A DNA stretch of 64,000 nucleotides. Source: Bacteroidales bacterium UBA3143 (GTDB lineage: Bacteria; Bacteroidota; Bacteroidia; Bacteroidales; Dysgonomonadaceae). Numbering within the stretch: position 1 is the first letter of the stretch; every line of letters begins with the position of its first letter. Below the pieces are notes generated by a model. It did not search any database and was not told the origin of the DNA. It saw only the letters and a program-made list of their open reading frames with translations. The translations under genes were made by a program, and so were the position numbers. Positions 27,316 to 36,666 of the stretch are shown one piece after another. The stretch lies in NCBI GenBank assembly GCA_002364735.1, contig DEZB01000066.1, positions 175,895-239,894 of the forward strand. The letters are read 5' to 3'.

Positions 27316-28185
27316 TTAATCCATCAGCGTTTCTGTAAGACTTACCGCTTCACGATCGGGACGGTTATCCAATCTATAGATGGGAACTTCTTCCAGAATG
27401 TCGTTGACAGTTGTCATTACAATATCCCGATTTTCTTTATCGGAACGTAAAATAGCTACTGACTGATACAAAGATGTAAATGCATCTATTCCTCTCAGTG
27501 AAGTCAACTTGTTTTTAGAACTTTGGTAGAGGCGTACAAAAGCAGCAACTTTGGCGGAGGCATTAAGATAGCAAGGTGTACTGCCACTCCAAGGTGAACC
27601 ATAAACCCTTACCGATCTATCTTTTAACATCCTTATGATGGGTTCATCATCATTCAACAATTGAGTATTGGGCACAAACTTTTGCCAGTTTTGGCTATGA
27701 GTACTTTTACCCGTCCCACTTTTTCCCATAAAAACAAGTGCTTTGCCTTCTTTTTCCATTACTGATGCATGGATCTTAATAGTTTGATGATTCACAGCAG
27801 CCATTCCATAAGCTGCACGAAGAAAAAATGCTAAAAAATGACTTTCATATCGTTCCTTAAGTGTAAGATCGCTTGTAACTGTTTTTCTATCTGCAGAAAT
27901 ATTAAAGCGGTGTTCAATATATTTATTTATTCCACAAACAGTTATACCCTCTAAATTATGAAAAACACGGAAAGACATTCCATCAACCTTCATCTCATCA
28001 TCGGGTTTTCTGTCAGGAACAGCTATCTTTGTATTTCCCGAAAATCGGAAAAGCAAATCAGATTTTCCATCATTATCTACCCTAAAAGGAGTAAATGAAG
28101 GTATTAGCTCTCTTGTGATATCTGCATGGGGTGTATCAATCATTAAGCTATGGTCCGCTATTTTGTAGAATAATTGTTGATTCAT
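27316..28185 (-). CDS. HPr-kinase-like serine kinase (peptide-cluster type)
   Basis: A 289-residue P-loop kinase of the HprK/PEP-carboxykinase fold: ALVFMGKSGTGKSTHSQNW is the Walker A near residue 152, LLNDDEPIIRM supplies the metal-binding acidic pair, and YGSPWSGSTPCYLN is the characteristic downstream block. True HprK has a longer N-terminal domain and works with HPr; this form is the one found in lasso-peptide and ScmC-type clusters, where relatives phosphorylate a peptide side chain. It is first in the kinase, peptidase, PqqD, nucleotidyltransferase and exporter series. A -7 box lies only 4 bases before the ATG. Confidence 0.78.
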   Translation of the reverse strand: MNQQLFYKIADHSLMIDTPHADITRELIPSFTPFRVDNDGKSDLLFRFSGNTKIAVPDRKPDDEMKVDGMSFRVFHNLEGITVCGINKYIEHRFNISADRKTVTSDLTLKERYESHFLAFFLRAAYGMAAVNHQTIKIHASVMEKEGKALVFMGKSGTGKSTHSQNWQKFVPNTQLLNDDEPIIRMLKDRSVRVYGSPWSGSTPCYLNASAKVAAFVRLYQSSKNKLTSLRGIDAFTSLYQSVAILRSDKENRDIVMTTVNDILEEVPIYRLDNRPDREAVSLTETLMD

Positions 28186-28189
28186 TGTA

Positions 28190-28197
28190 CAAAAATA
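28190..28197 (-). promoter_or_regulatory. -7 promoter element of the kinase/PqqD/exporter cluster
   Basis: The minus strand reads TATTTTTG, a TAnnTTTG match, 4 bases before the ATG at 28185. The -33 region is poor. If used, the message would be leaderless. Confidence 0.4.
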
Positions 28198-28342
28198 GTT
28201 ATTTTAATCATATATCATAAGACTATTAAGATTATAAGATTAATCAATTGATCGTTCACACTTCGATAAATATAACAACGGTTTAAAAATAAAGTGTTAT
28301 TTGTTAATTCGATCTTTGTCTTTTTTTTTTTGAATTCAGCAA

Positions 28343-28555
28343 CTAATTTGTGTTAGTGAAAAAACAAATCTTGAAAAATCGTTTGTGTAATAATAAAATA
28401 AGAACGAAAAGAAAATTTTCTTCTTTCCGTTCTTCTTCTATATTGATGGATGTAAAAGATTCATCACAATCATCGATATTTAATCTTTGCACCTCAAGTT
28501 CATTATCTATAAAATATTCTAAGGAGAATAAGCTGGTCTTTCCTATGGAAGACGA
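28343..28555 (-). other. Open frame resembling the 52-residue peptide, no ATG
   Basis: On the minus strand a frame runs from 28555 to a stop at 28343. Its start reads SLFSLEYFIDNELEVQRLNI then DDCDESF, which resembles SLEKETYISPDIEVVHIETE in the 52-residue peptide gene (31115-31273). There is no ATG; GTG at 28492 is the only likely start, and the 3' half passes through a terminator hairpin. It is probably a decayed or fused relative, or chance. Confidence 0.25.
28400..28434 (-). terminator. Terminator after fimbrillin-like gene B
   Basis: The outer arms AAGAACG / CGTTCTT and an inner AAAGAAAA / TTTTCTTC-TTT pairing form a long hairpin, followed on the minus strand by ATTTTATT. It separates the fimbrillin-like genes from the kinase cluster. 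Confidence 0.6.
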
Positions 28556-29553
28556 TTAAATGCTGCATCACTAAAATAGAATTTTCTTTCTGGAGCTGGT
28601 GCATTATCGTGTGTGACATAGAAATAATAACTCTTGCCCGCAACAGGAGCTATCGTTTTTGCTGGTTGGCTGTTAATAGTTGAAATAGAATTAGAACCAT
28701 TTGCGTTAGTAAATTCTAATTTCAATTCGGGCCAAACTTTTCCTGGCATGGGATACCATCCCCAAACAGTGATTAACTCTTCTGAAAAGTTTATTGGAAA
28801 CAGGTTGAAATAAATATAGTTGTTTGAATTTCCATAATCTACAAACTTTTCAGTTGCTAAATTAAACCTCTGACCGCAAGCAATTGAATTAAACGCCCAC
28901 TTTTTATCCTCATTATTTACCCCTGTCAGACGTATTTGGCTTACATTTTGTGAAATTAAATATTCAGCCATTGTTGAGTTGGGATCATCAACGACAACAC
29001 TAAATAAAGAACCAAGATGCTTAAAACTCACAGAAGTTGGTGGCGTATTTACTGGAACATTCTTATAAGAAAAATAAAGCACCACATCTTTTCTACTTTC
29101 TATTGAAGAGGGTCCTATATTCAAAGAACTGGCGTTATAGGGATTTCTTGGCAATAATGCAATAGTTGGATTTTCAGGAAGAAGACCATTTCCACCATAG
29201 ACTCCATAAAAATCATAAGTCCCCGTTGTAATTTCTTTAGGTAAATTTATCGAGAAGCTCGCTCTTTTTCCTGCGTTAAATATATTTGTTACATACACCG
29301 ATTGTGTAGAAACAGGAACTCCTTCTTGCACAAAAACAATCTGTATTTCATCATTCACTTTCCATGTTAGTTCTATGTTCCTTTCATTTTTATTTAGATC
29401 CACTCTTGTTGTGGGTTCCTCTTCAGGCATTGAAGCTATCAATGATATTGTATATCCTGTTTCAATTTCATTTTCAGGCAGTAATTCATTGCTACATGCA
29501 CCAAGAAATATTATGGTTGCAATTATTGTAAAGTATACTATTTTATTTCTCAT
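28543..29553 (-). CDS. Fimbrillin-family-like lipoprotein B
   Basis: A 336-residue lipoprotein with signal FTIIATIIFLGACSNE (lipobox LGAC). The mature start, with ISLIASMPEEEPTTRVDLNK, then LTWKVNDEIQIVF, YDFYGVYGGNGLLPENPTI and VSFKHLGSLFSVVV, matches the fimbrillin/Mfa-like pattern: outer-membrane lipoproteins processed at an Arg and assembled into fimbriae. It is a paralogue of the next gene upstream. An ATG 6 bases upstream (29559) is also in frame; 29553 matches the start of the paralogue (MRNK). It has no pilus-assembly partners nearby, so surface adhesin or sensor roles are also possible. Confidence 0.75.
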   Translation of the reverse strand: MRNKIVYFTIIATIIFLGACSNELLPENEIETGYTISLIASMPEEEPTTRVDLNKNERNIELTWKVNDEIQIVFVQEGVPVSTQSVYVTNIFNAGKRASFSINLPKEITTGTYDFYGVYGGNGLLPENPTIALLPRNPYNASSLNIGPSSIESRKDVVLYFSYKNVPVNTPPTSVSFKHLGSLFSVVVDDPNSTMAEYLISQNVSQIRLTGVNNEDKKWAFNSIACGQRFNLATEKFVDYGNSNNYIYFNLFPINFSEELITVWGWYPMPGKVWPELKLEFTNANGSNSISTINSQPAKTIAPVAGKSYYFYVTHDNAPAPERKFYFSDAAFNRLP

Positions 29554-29559
29554 ATTCAT

Positions 29560-30010
29560 TGTTTATTAAATGTTTAAAACACTATTATTTATTTCTACAA
29601 TTAAGTCTATTCTAAAGTCACGCAACTGATGAAAAAATCTTTTTTTACTTTTATATCAAAAGGGAAAAGATCAAAATAAAGTATTTAGATAAAGGGTTTT
29701 CTTGGAGAGTTAGAAGTAGAAGTTGATAAATTGATTTATTGGGCTATACTTACAGTTCGTAATTATTAATTCGATTAGTTTTAATAAATGCAATTTATTC
29801 TTCTGTTTTTTGTTTAAATTATAAACAGATATAAATAAAAAATTGTTCATGAGGTTCGATATAGGATATAAATCTGGTCTATTATTCAAACATAAATATA
29901 TTATTATTATTTGTATAATAAAGCATTTTAAATCTTGGAACTTAATTAAATAAATAACAGGTCGCTAAAATGAAATTGAATAAAATGGAATAAACTAAGA
30001 AAAAAGAATA
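29560..30010. other. AT-rich intergenic stretch
   Basis: About 450 AT-rich bases lie between the two fimbrillin-like genes. I see no small gene, no repeat and no clear promoter. The upstream terminator at 30011-30048 implies that gene B has its own promoter somewhere here. Confidence 0.4.
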
Positions 30011-30048
30011 AAAAAAATCCAACCATTGAATGTCAATGATTGGATTTA
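30011..30048 (-). terminator. Terminator after fimbrillin-like gene A
   Basis: AAATCCAACCATTGA pairs with TCAATGATTGGATTT (one wobble) across an ATG loop, followed on the minus strand by TTTTTTTT. It lies about 75 bases past the stop of gene A. Confidence 0.75.
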
Positions 30049-30121
30049 TAATTTATATATGAAGAGTTTTCAATCTCCTACATATTTTTTATATCAGTAA
30101 ATACTGATATTATACTATCGA

Positions 30122-31081
30122 TTAAGGCGCAGGTACTACAAACTGATCGTTAGTGAAATTTAAATTAGTACCATCGAATGATGCATAAAAACGATAATTC
30201 TTTCCAGCAATAACTGGTGCTGTTCTCGCAGCTTTAGTGTTTACTGTTACTAAATCGCCTGTTGAATTTGCGTCAATCATTCTAAATCTTAGTTCTGGCC
30301 ATGTACCATCAGGTAATATAGGATACCAACTCCAATAAGTAACCTCTTCACCTGGAGCAATAGTTGCAATGTTTGTAGTAAAATCTATAGAATTGATTCC
30401 AGTCCCGACATTTAGAAATAATTTAGATGTTAAATCAAATACAGTTCCAGCTTCAGCAAAATTAAACGCCCAATTTTCATTTTCACTATCTACACTCTCA
30501 AGTCGAGCTTGTAGGAGGTCTAAAGTACCTGTAGGACAATTATTTCTTACAGTAATATTTAAAAGAGATCCAAGATGATTGAAAACTACTCCATTTGTTA
30601 CATCAGTTGATGTAACGTTCTCTGCAGCAAAGTAAAGCATTACATCATTGCTGTTTTGAACTTCTTGAAGTGAACCAGAAGTAGATGGGGCAAGAGGTAG
30701 TAATGCATTAGTACCTGTTAATCCTCTCCCACCGTAAACACCGTAAAAATTGAATGGAGTGTTAGGTAAATTTGCACTTGTTGTAAATAATGCTCTTTTT
30801 CCATCTGAAGTGATTGATCCAGGAACTATACTTGCCGTTCCCGATCCTAAAAAATCTCCATTTTGAGTACCAAAAATTTGCAGTACGTCATCCTCTTGCC
30901 ACCTAAGAACAATATCCTTTCCTTCTTCTGTGAGAGTTACTCTTGTGGTAGGATTCTCATCGGGCATTGAGGCCGTGAATGTAAATGTTTGAACTGGTTC
31001 AGGCAATATCTCCTCATTGCTGCAAGCACTGAAGAAAACTAATGTAGCCACAGCTACAACAGATAATAATTTATTTCTCAT
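30122..31081 (-). CDS. Fimbrillin-family-like lipoprotein A
   Basis: A 319-residue lipoprotein with signal LLSVVAVATLVFFSACSNEE (lipobox FSAC). It shares with gene B the blocks FTASMPDENPTTRVTL, IVLRWQEDDVLQIF, FNFYGVYGGRGL and FNHLGSLLNITV, and ends in a similar AGKNYRFYASFD strand. These are fimbrillin-like features; the family forms surface fimbriae or acts as surface lipoproteins. A 52-residue peptide gene lies 33 bases upstream on the same strand and is probably cotranscribed. Confidence 0.75.
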   Translation of the reverse strand: MRNKLLSVVAVATLVFFSACSNEEILPEPVQTFTFTASMPDENPTTRVTLTEEGKDIVLRWQEDDVLQIFGTQNGDFLGSGTASIVPGSITSDGKRALFTTSANLPNTPFNFYGVYGGRGLTGTNALLPLAPSTSGSLQEVQNSNDVMLYFAAENVTSTDVTNGVVFNHLGSLLNITVRNNCPTGTLDLLQARLESVDSENENWAFNFAEAGTVFDLTSKLFLNVGTGINSIDFTTNIATIAPGEEVTYWSWYPILPDGTWPELRFRMIDANSTGDLVTVNTKAARTAPVIAGKNYRFYASFDGTNLNFTNDQFVVPAP

Positions 31082-31114
31082 ATTTCTCTTTTGTTTGATT
31101 AAGTATTTTAATAA

Positions 31115-31273
31115 TTAATTGTGTTTGTAAAGTGATAACCAATCTTCTCCAGGCATTCCAGGTAATTCATTACTACCTGCTTGCAAAATGCTCTGCTCTG
31201 TCTCAATATGCACAACCTCAATATCTGGTGAGATATAGGTTTCTTTTTCTAATGACTTAATATTTCTTTCCAT
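31115..31273 (-). CDS. 52-residue peptide, candidate precursor or small surface-locus peptide
   Basis: A short ATG frame immediately upstream of fimbrillin-like gene A. It begins MERNIKSLEKETYISPDIEV, continues VHIETEQSILQAGSNELPGM and ends PGEDWLSLYKHN. The first 33 residues are charged and leader-like, with AGS at the boundary; the last 19 are rich in Pro, Gly, Trp and acidic residues. I recall many Bacteroidota peptides of the form xxYxxPxIEVxxxExExxxLxAGS next to fimbrillin genes, without known function. Together with the PqqD, kinase, peptidase and exporter genes downstream it is a candidate ribosomal peptide precursor. There is no signal peptide. Confidence 0.6.
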   Translation of the reverse strand: MERNIKSLEKETYISPDIEVVHIETEQSILQAGSNELPGMPGEDWLSLYKHN

Positions 31274-31553
31274 AACCTTATTTATTAAAATTAAAAATGA
31301 TGTGAATTTTTTTAGTATGATTATTTAGATTTTTTTTTGTGAGCTCAATCACTAATTATCATAATTTTGTTTAGTTTCTTATTTAAAACAATGACCGTGA
31401 TGTTATTGTTCAAGTTTCTGTAATTTATAATTATTTAGTAGTTTCCTATATATGGATTCTTCTATTTAGAATGCTAAGTTGATAATAATCTTTTTTACTT
31501 AAGACAGATTATTAATTATACAAAAGAGGTTTGTATTTGACTTAAACAATAAA

Positions 31554-32633
31554 TTATTCAATAAAATCATTTTGACGTAATTCTTTATCTTTCATCTCAA
31601 CATGTTCAAGGAATTTTTGTTTTTCTTTGTTTGAAAGAAAGGAAGATATAAACGAATTGTTTGCCAATATCAATATATCATCTATTGTAAGGTTCAATGC
31701 TCGTGCAACTTCCAGATAGTTTTGATTGACATACCCGCCAAAGTAGGAGGGATCGTCAGAGTTGATAGTAACCAAGAGGTTTTTATCCAACATTTTTTTT
31801 AAAGGATGGTCTTTGAGGTCAGTTACTACTTTTAGTTTCAAGTTGGAAAGTGGACACACTGTGAGCGGTATTTGTCTTTTCACTAATTCGGCTACCAGTC
31901 TTTTATCCTTTATCGATCGAACTCCGTGATCAATTCGCATAACGTTCAGTAAATCTATTGCTTCCCACACATACGAAGCAGGACCTTCTTCGCCAGCATG
32001 AGCAACGGTCAAGAACCCTTCTTTTTGTGCACGCTCAAACACGTTGATGAATTTGTTGGGGGGATTGCCCAATTCGGATGAATCAAGGCCTACACCAATA
32101 ATTTTATCTTTGTGGTCTAACGCAAAATCCAATGTTTTCATCGCAGATTTTTCATCTAAATGACGCAAAAAACACATGATAAGCTGTGAGCTTATACCCA
32201 TCTGCTTTTTACCATCCTCTAAAGCATTCGCAATTCCGTTCACCACATTTTCGAACTTCACGCCACGTGAGGTATGTGTTTGTGGGTCGAAAAATATTTC
32301 GGTATGCACCACATTGTCTTCATTTGCTTTTTTCAAATAAGCCATTGTGAGGTTGTAGAAGTCATCTTCTGTAAGAAGCACATCAGCCCCTGCATAATAG
32401 AGGTCTAAAAACTCTTGCAGATTGTTGAAGTTGTATGCTGCACGTAGTTCTTCAATGCTATTATAGTTGATTTTCACTCCATTCTTTTTTGCCATCTCAA
32501 ACATGAGTTCGGGTTCTAACGAACCCTCTATGTGAAGATGCAGTTCAGCTTTTGGAATGAGACGAATGTATCGTTTTAATTCTGATGTCATATCTTTGGG
32601 ATTAGTGCTTTTTGTGTAAGTAGCTTTTTGCAC
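31554..32633 (-). CDS. Adenine/adenosine deaminase family protein
   Basis: A 359-residue metal-dependent amidohydrolase. Zinc ligands and catalytic residues appear in order: [12 protein letters not shown] (HxH), VAHAGEEG (His and Glu) and [16 protein letters not shown] (Asp pair). The last motif together with [16 protein letters not shown] is typical of the adenine deaminase (Aah1-like) branch rather than strict adenosine deaminase. It would convert adenine to hypoxanthine, or adenosine to inosine, in purine salvage. The internal ATG at 32591 (MTSELKRYI) may be the true start. The gene stands alone; a link with the nucleoside operon is possible but distant. Confidence 0.85.
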   Translation of the reverse strand: MQKATYTKSTNPKDMTSELKRYIRLIPKAELHLHIEGSLEPELMFEMAKKNGVKINYNSIEELRAAYNFNNLQEFLDLYYAGADVLLTEDDFYNLTMAYLKKANEDNVVHTEIFFDPQTHTSRGVKFENVVNGIANALEDGKKQMGISSQLIMCFLRHLDEKSAMKTLDFALDHKDKIIGVGLDSSELGNPPNKFINVFERAQKEGFLTVAHAGEEGPASYVWEAIDLLNVMRIDHGVRSIKDKRLVAELVKRQIPLTVCPLSNLKLKVVTDLKDHPLKKMLDKNLLVTINSDDPSYFGGYVNQNYLEVARALNLTIDDILILANNSFISSFLSNKEKQKFLEHVEMKDKELRQNDFIE

Positions 32634-32889
32634 TTTCTTTTATACAACACGAAAAGTTATATTTTGTTTTAAAGGATGTAGAATACTCATATTATATCTA
32701 TTTTTGCAAGGAACAATAATTAGAATGACTGTAAAACCTTGTATTTCCAATCCCACCTTTGTACCTCTTTAGTTTATTTTAATTAGAAGCTACCGTACTT
32801 TAGTAGGAGATGACTTTGGTTATTATTAGTGAGACTATTGAATTAATAAAATAGAATTATTTAAAGGTTTTCGACAAAAATTTTTAGAG

Positions 32890-35142
32890 ATGAAACTGCG
32901 TACTGTTTTAAAATATATGTGGATTATACTGTTTGTTTATTCAAGCAGTTTGACAGCACAACAACCTGTGGAGCTTGTTAATACTTTCATTGGCTCGGAC
33001 AACTATGGAACAACTAATCCTGGGTCTGTACGTCCCAATGGGATGATGTCTGTTGCACCATTTAATGTGATGGGTTCCAATAAAAATAAGTTTGACAAAG
33101 ATAAACAATGGTGGTCAACACCTTATTCCAATGTCAACTCTTTTTTCACTGGCTATTCTCATGTCAATTTAAGTGGGGTAGGCTGTCCCGATTTGGGTTC
33201 GCTTTTATTGATGCCTACAACTGGTGAATTGAATGTTGACTATAAAGAATATGGTAGTTTCTATTCAGATGAACAAGCTGTTCCTGGATATTATTCCAAC
33301 ATCCTTACAAAGTATAACATTAAAACAGAAGTAACCGTAACGGATAGAAGTAGCATTGCTCGATTTACTTTCCCCAAGGGCGAAGCCAACATTTTGATGA
33401 ATTTAGGCGAAGGCCTTACCAATGAGTCGGGTGCTTGGATGCGAAGGGTGAACGAGACTGAAATTGAAGGAATGAAGCTGTTGGGCACATTCTGCTACAA
33501 TCCACAGGCGGTGTTCCCCATTTATTTTGTAATGCGTGTGAACAAACAACCTGCCACAACTGGCTATTGGAAGATGCAACGCGAAATGAAAGGGGTGGAA
33601 GCAGATTGGGATATTCATAGCGGAAAATACAAACTTTACACGAAGTATAACCGAGACATAGCGGGTGATGACATTGGCGCTTACTTCACTTACAATGTAG
33701 AGGAAGGAGAGACAATAGAGGTGCAAATTGGTGTATCATTTGTGAGTACAGATAACGCACGGATGAATTTAGATAAAGAACAAACTGGATTTAACTTCGA
33801 TGAAGTAAAAGCTGCTGCATCAAAAGACTGGAACGATGAGCTCTCACGTGTAAGAATTGAAGGAGGTACACACGACCAACAAGTTGTTTTCTATTCAGGG
33901 TTGTACCATACACTCATTCATCCAAACATCCTGAATGATGTGAATGGCGAATACCCTGCCATGGAGACAGGCATTACGATGAAAACAAAGGGAACACGCT
34001 ACACCGTATTTTCGTTATGGGACACCTACCGCAACTTCCACCAATTGCAAACACTGCTCTATCCCGAAAAGCAGATTGATATGGTGAACTCCATGGTTGA
34101 TATGTACAAAGAGAGTGGCTGGTTGCCCAAATGGGAACTCTATGGAAGAGAAACACTTACGATGGAGGGCGACCCTGCCATCCCTGTTATTGTGGATACC
34201 TACATGAAGGGATTGCGCAATTTTGATTACCAGACTGCTTATGAAGCCATGTATAAATCGGCTACACAAATAGAAGATAATTTTTTGCGACAAGACAACA
34301 AAGATTATCTCTCATTGGGTTATGTGCCTTTGCGCTCCGAATTTGATAATTCTGTGTCACATGCTTTGGAGTATTACATTGCTGACAATGCACTCTCCAA
34401 ATTTGCCATGGCATTGGGAAAGACTGCCGATTCAAAACGTTTTCTGAATCAATCGTTTAACTACAAAAAATATTATTCGAAAGAATATAAAACATTTCGC
34501 CCACTCTTGCCCGATGGTTCTTTCCTTTCTCCCTTCAATCCTAAGCAAGGAGAAAACTTTGAAGCCGTACCTGGTTTTCACGAGGGTAGTGCCTGGAACT
34601 ATTCGTTTATGGTGCCACATGATGTGCCAGGGCTAATCAAGTTGATGGGTGGAGAAAAAGCATTTGTAAATCATCTACAAAAGGTGTTCGAGGAAGACCA
34701 TTACGACCCAACTAACGAACCCAACATTTCTTATCCCTATCTGTTTAGTTACGTAAAGGGTGAAGAGTGGCGCACTCAGAAATTGGTTAGAGAGTTAATA
34801 AAAGAGCATTTCAAAAACAGTGCCGATGGATTGCCTGGCAATGACGATACAGGAACAATGTCTGCTTGGGTAGTGTTCTCTATGATGGGTTTCTATCCTG
34901 ATAATGCAACAGATCCATCCTACACTTTTGCATCGCCTGTGTTTGATAAAATTACGCTGAAGCTTGACCCAACAGTTTATGGAAAAAAGGAATTGGTGAT
35001 AGAAACAAAAAAGTCTGACTCAAATGCGCTGTTTATCAACAACATCATCATTAATGGAAAGGAATGTAAAGAATACCGTATATCACACAAAGACTTGGTA
35101 AATGCAGAGAATATAGTATTTAATCTCTCTTCTAAAAAATAA
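32890..35142 (+). CDS. Glycoside hydrolase family 92 alpha-mannosidase
   Basis: A 750-residue exported protein with a signal peptide (residues 1-23, ending LTAQ). GH92 blocks: VNTFIGSDNYGTTNPGSVRP, MSVAPFNVMG, SGVGCPDLGSLLLMPT in the N-terminal beta domain; LWDTYRNFHQLQTLLYPEKQ, GSAWNYSFMVPHDVPGLIKL and GNDDTGTMSAWVVFSMMGFY (near residue 650) in the (alpha/alpha)6 catalytic domain. Family members are calcium-dependent exo-alpha-mannosidases, often alpha-1,2, acting in the periplasm or at the surface on N-glycan or yeast mannan. Length is normal. No SusC/D pair is adjacent. Confidence 0.93.
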   Translation: MKLRTVLKYMWIILFVYSSSLTAQQPVELVNTFIGSDNYGTTNPGSVRPNGMMSVAPFNVMGSNKNKFDKDKQWWSTPYSNVNSFFTGYSHVNLSGVGCPDLGSLLLMPTTGELNVDYKEYGSFYSDEQAVPGYYSNILTKYNIKTEVTVTDRSSIARFTFPKGEANILMNLGEGLTNESGAWMRRVNETEIEGMKLLGTFCYNPQAVFPIYFVMRVNKQPATTGYWKMQREMKGVEADWDIHSGKYKLYTKYNRDIAGDDIGAYFTYNVEEGETIEVQIGVSFVSTDNARMNLDKEQTGFNFDEVKAAASKDWNDELSRVRIEGGTHDQQVVFYSGLYHTLIHPNILNDVNGEYPAMETGITMKTKGTRYTVFSLWDTYRNFHQLQTLLYPEKQIDMVNSMVDMYKESGWLPKWELYGRETLTMEGDPAIPVIVDTYMKGLRNFDYQTAYEAMYKSATQIEDNFLRQDNKDYLSLGYVPLRSEFDNSVSHALEYYIADNALSKFAMALGKTADSKRFLNQSFNYKKYYSKEYKTFRPLLPDGSFLSPFNPKQGENFEAVPGFHEGSAWNYSFMVPHDVPGLIKLMGGEKAFVNHLQKVFEEDHYDPTNEPNISYPYLFSYVKGEEWRTQKLVRELIKEHFKNSADGLPGNDDTGTMSAWVVFSMMGFYPDNATDPSYTFASPVFDKITLKLDPTVYGKKELVIETKKSDSNALFINNIIINGKECKEYRISHKDLVNAENIVFNLSSKK

Positions 35143-35219
35143 TCGTTCCTTTGTGCACGCAAAATAATAAGAGACAAAAACAACAAAACAACAAAACAAA
35201 CTAAACAAAAAATTAGATA

Positions 35220-36305
35220 ATGACTGAGATGAAAACGATACGTTTAAATAAATATATAAGTGAAAGTGGTTTTTGCTCGCGAAGAGAGGCTGATGGGTAT
35301 ATTGAAATGAAAAATGTGCTTGTCAATGGCAAAGTTGCACAATTGGGCGACCGTGTAGGTCCAAAAGATATTGTTAGGGTAAACGGAATTGAGGTTGAAC
35401 CTCGATCAAAAGAAGAGGCTATCTACTTGCTTTTTAATAAACCTGTGGGTGTGACCAGCACAACCGACTCTGGAGATAAAAATAACATTGTAGACTACAT
35501 TCGTTATGGCGAACGTATCTTTCCTGTAGGAAGGCTTGATAAGGATTCTCAAGGTTTGATAATCCTTACCAGCAATGGCGATATAGTAAACAAAATATTA
35601 CGTGCAGGCAATCAGCACGAGAAGGAATATGTGGTGACTGTTGACAGACCGGTGACCGAACAATTTATTAGCTCCATGAGCTCAGGTGTGCCCATATTGG
35701 GTGTAAACACCCGAAAGTGTAAAATACATGCTGAGTCGAAGTTTGTTTTTAGAATTACCTTAACGCAAGGTATGAATAGACAGATTAGACGTATGTGCGA
35801 GCATTTTGGCTACGAAGTGTTGAAGCTGGAGCGTGTACGTATCATGAATTTGTCATTGAAAGGAATTCCATTGGGCGAATACCGTGAGATGAAACCCAAA
35901 GAGTTGGCCGATTTGCAAGAGATGATTAAAGATTCTGAAATGATTGACGAACCTCGCAAAATGACTAAAACGCCTGGTTTGAAAGATAAAGAAAGATCGA
36001 TGCACATTGCCAGAAGCTTACAAGCTAAAACAGCTCCAACTGACATTCCCGAAAAAAGTGATCGTAATAAAAAAGTTAAAACACATGCAAATCCTAAGAG
36101 CGCAGACAACAGAAAGTCTGCATCTAAAAGAAAATCTACAACAGGAAGAAAGCCAGCTTCAGGCAGACCAAGGTCAACCAAAGGTGCTGGGTCAGGAGGT
36201 CGCCCAAGTGGAAGTAGCCGTCCAGGTTCTGCAAGTGGCTCTAACTCGAGAGGTAGAAGCGGAGGAGCACCAAAAGGAGGCGGAGGCAGAGGAGGTAAGA
36301 GGTAG
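35220..36305 (+). CDS. rluF: 23S rRNA pseudouridine synthase RluF with long basic tail
   Basis: A 361-residue RsuA/RluF-family enzyme. Residues about 5-60 are the S4 RNA-binding domain ([20 protein letters not shown]). The catalytic motif is [20 protein letters not shown] with the nucleophilic Asp, and the family-specific end of the catalytic domain is [20 protein letters not shown]. RluF modifies U2604 of 23S rRNA. From about residue 245 a low-complexity tail rich in Lys, Arg, Ser and Gly follows ([20 protein letters not shown]), presumably an RNA-contacting extension. ATG at 35229 is an alternative start. Confidence 0.92.
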   Translation: MTEMKTIRLNKYISESGFCSRREADGYIEMKNVLVNGKVAQLGDRVGPKDIVRVNGIEVEPRSKEEAIYLLFNKPVGVTSTTDSGDKNNIVDYIRYGERIFPVGRLDKDSQGLIILTSNGDIVNKILRAGNQHEKEYVVTVDRPVTEQFISSMSSGVPILGVNTRKCKIHAESKFVFRITLTQGMNRQIRRMCEHFGYEVLKLERVRIMNLSLKGIPLGEYREMKPKELADLQEMIKDSEMIDEPRKMTKTPGLKDKERSMHIARSLQAKTAPTDIPEKSDRNKKVKTHANPKSADNRKSASKRKSTTGRKPASGRPRSTKGAGSGGRPSGSSRPGSASGSNSRGRSGGAPKGGGGRGGKR

Positions 36306-36356
36306 GTTTATCTCCAACACTTTCTGATTCTTTCAAAGCAACCTTTATGATGTTTC

Positions 36357-36405
36357 AATCAGCTCTATCTTTGTGCATGATAGCACAAAGATAGAGCTGA
36401 TTTTG
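36357..36405 (+). terminator. Strong terminator after rluF
   Basis: A perfect 20-bp stem (AATCAGCTCTATCTTTGTGC pairs fully with 36383-36402) closes on ATGATA and is followed by TTGTTTG. Such a long perfect stem could act in both directions. Confidence 0.8.
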
Positions 36406-36666
36406 TTTGAAGATGTGTGTCACTTTCATTTTTGGGTGAAATGCATCCATAACAAAATTGATAAACTGAATTTCCGCAACTTCCCCATTTATTTTATTCT
36501 TAACTTTAAATAGCCTCAAAGGATAATATATTGTATGTTTTTTGTATCTTGGGAGACAATATAAGTGTTAATTGATAAATAAGCATTAAAAAATATTACT
36601 TCAAACCTTCTTAATATCATCTTGTAAGTGCAATATGAAATCATTTAATCTAAAAAATAAAACACT

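Noticed and set aside
36007..36327. 106-codon frame overlapping rluF
   Set aside because: It is the +2 frame of the low-complexity rluF tail, giving Glu/Gln-rich sequence without independent support.
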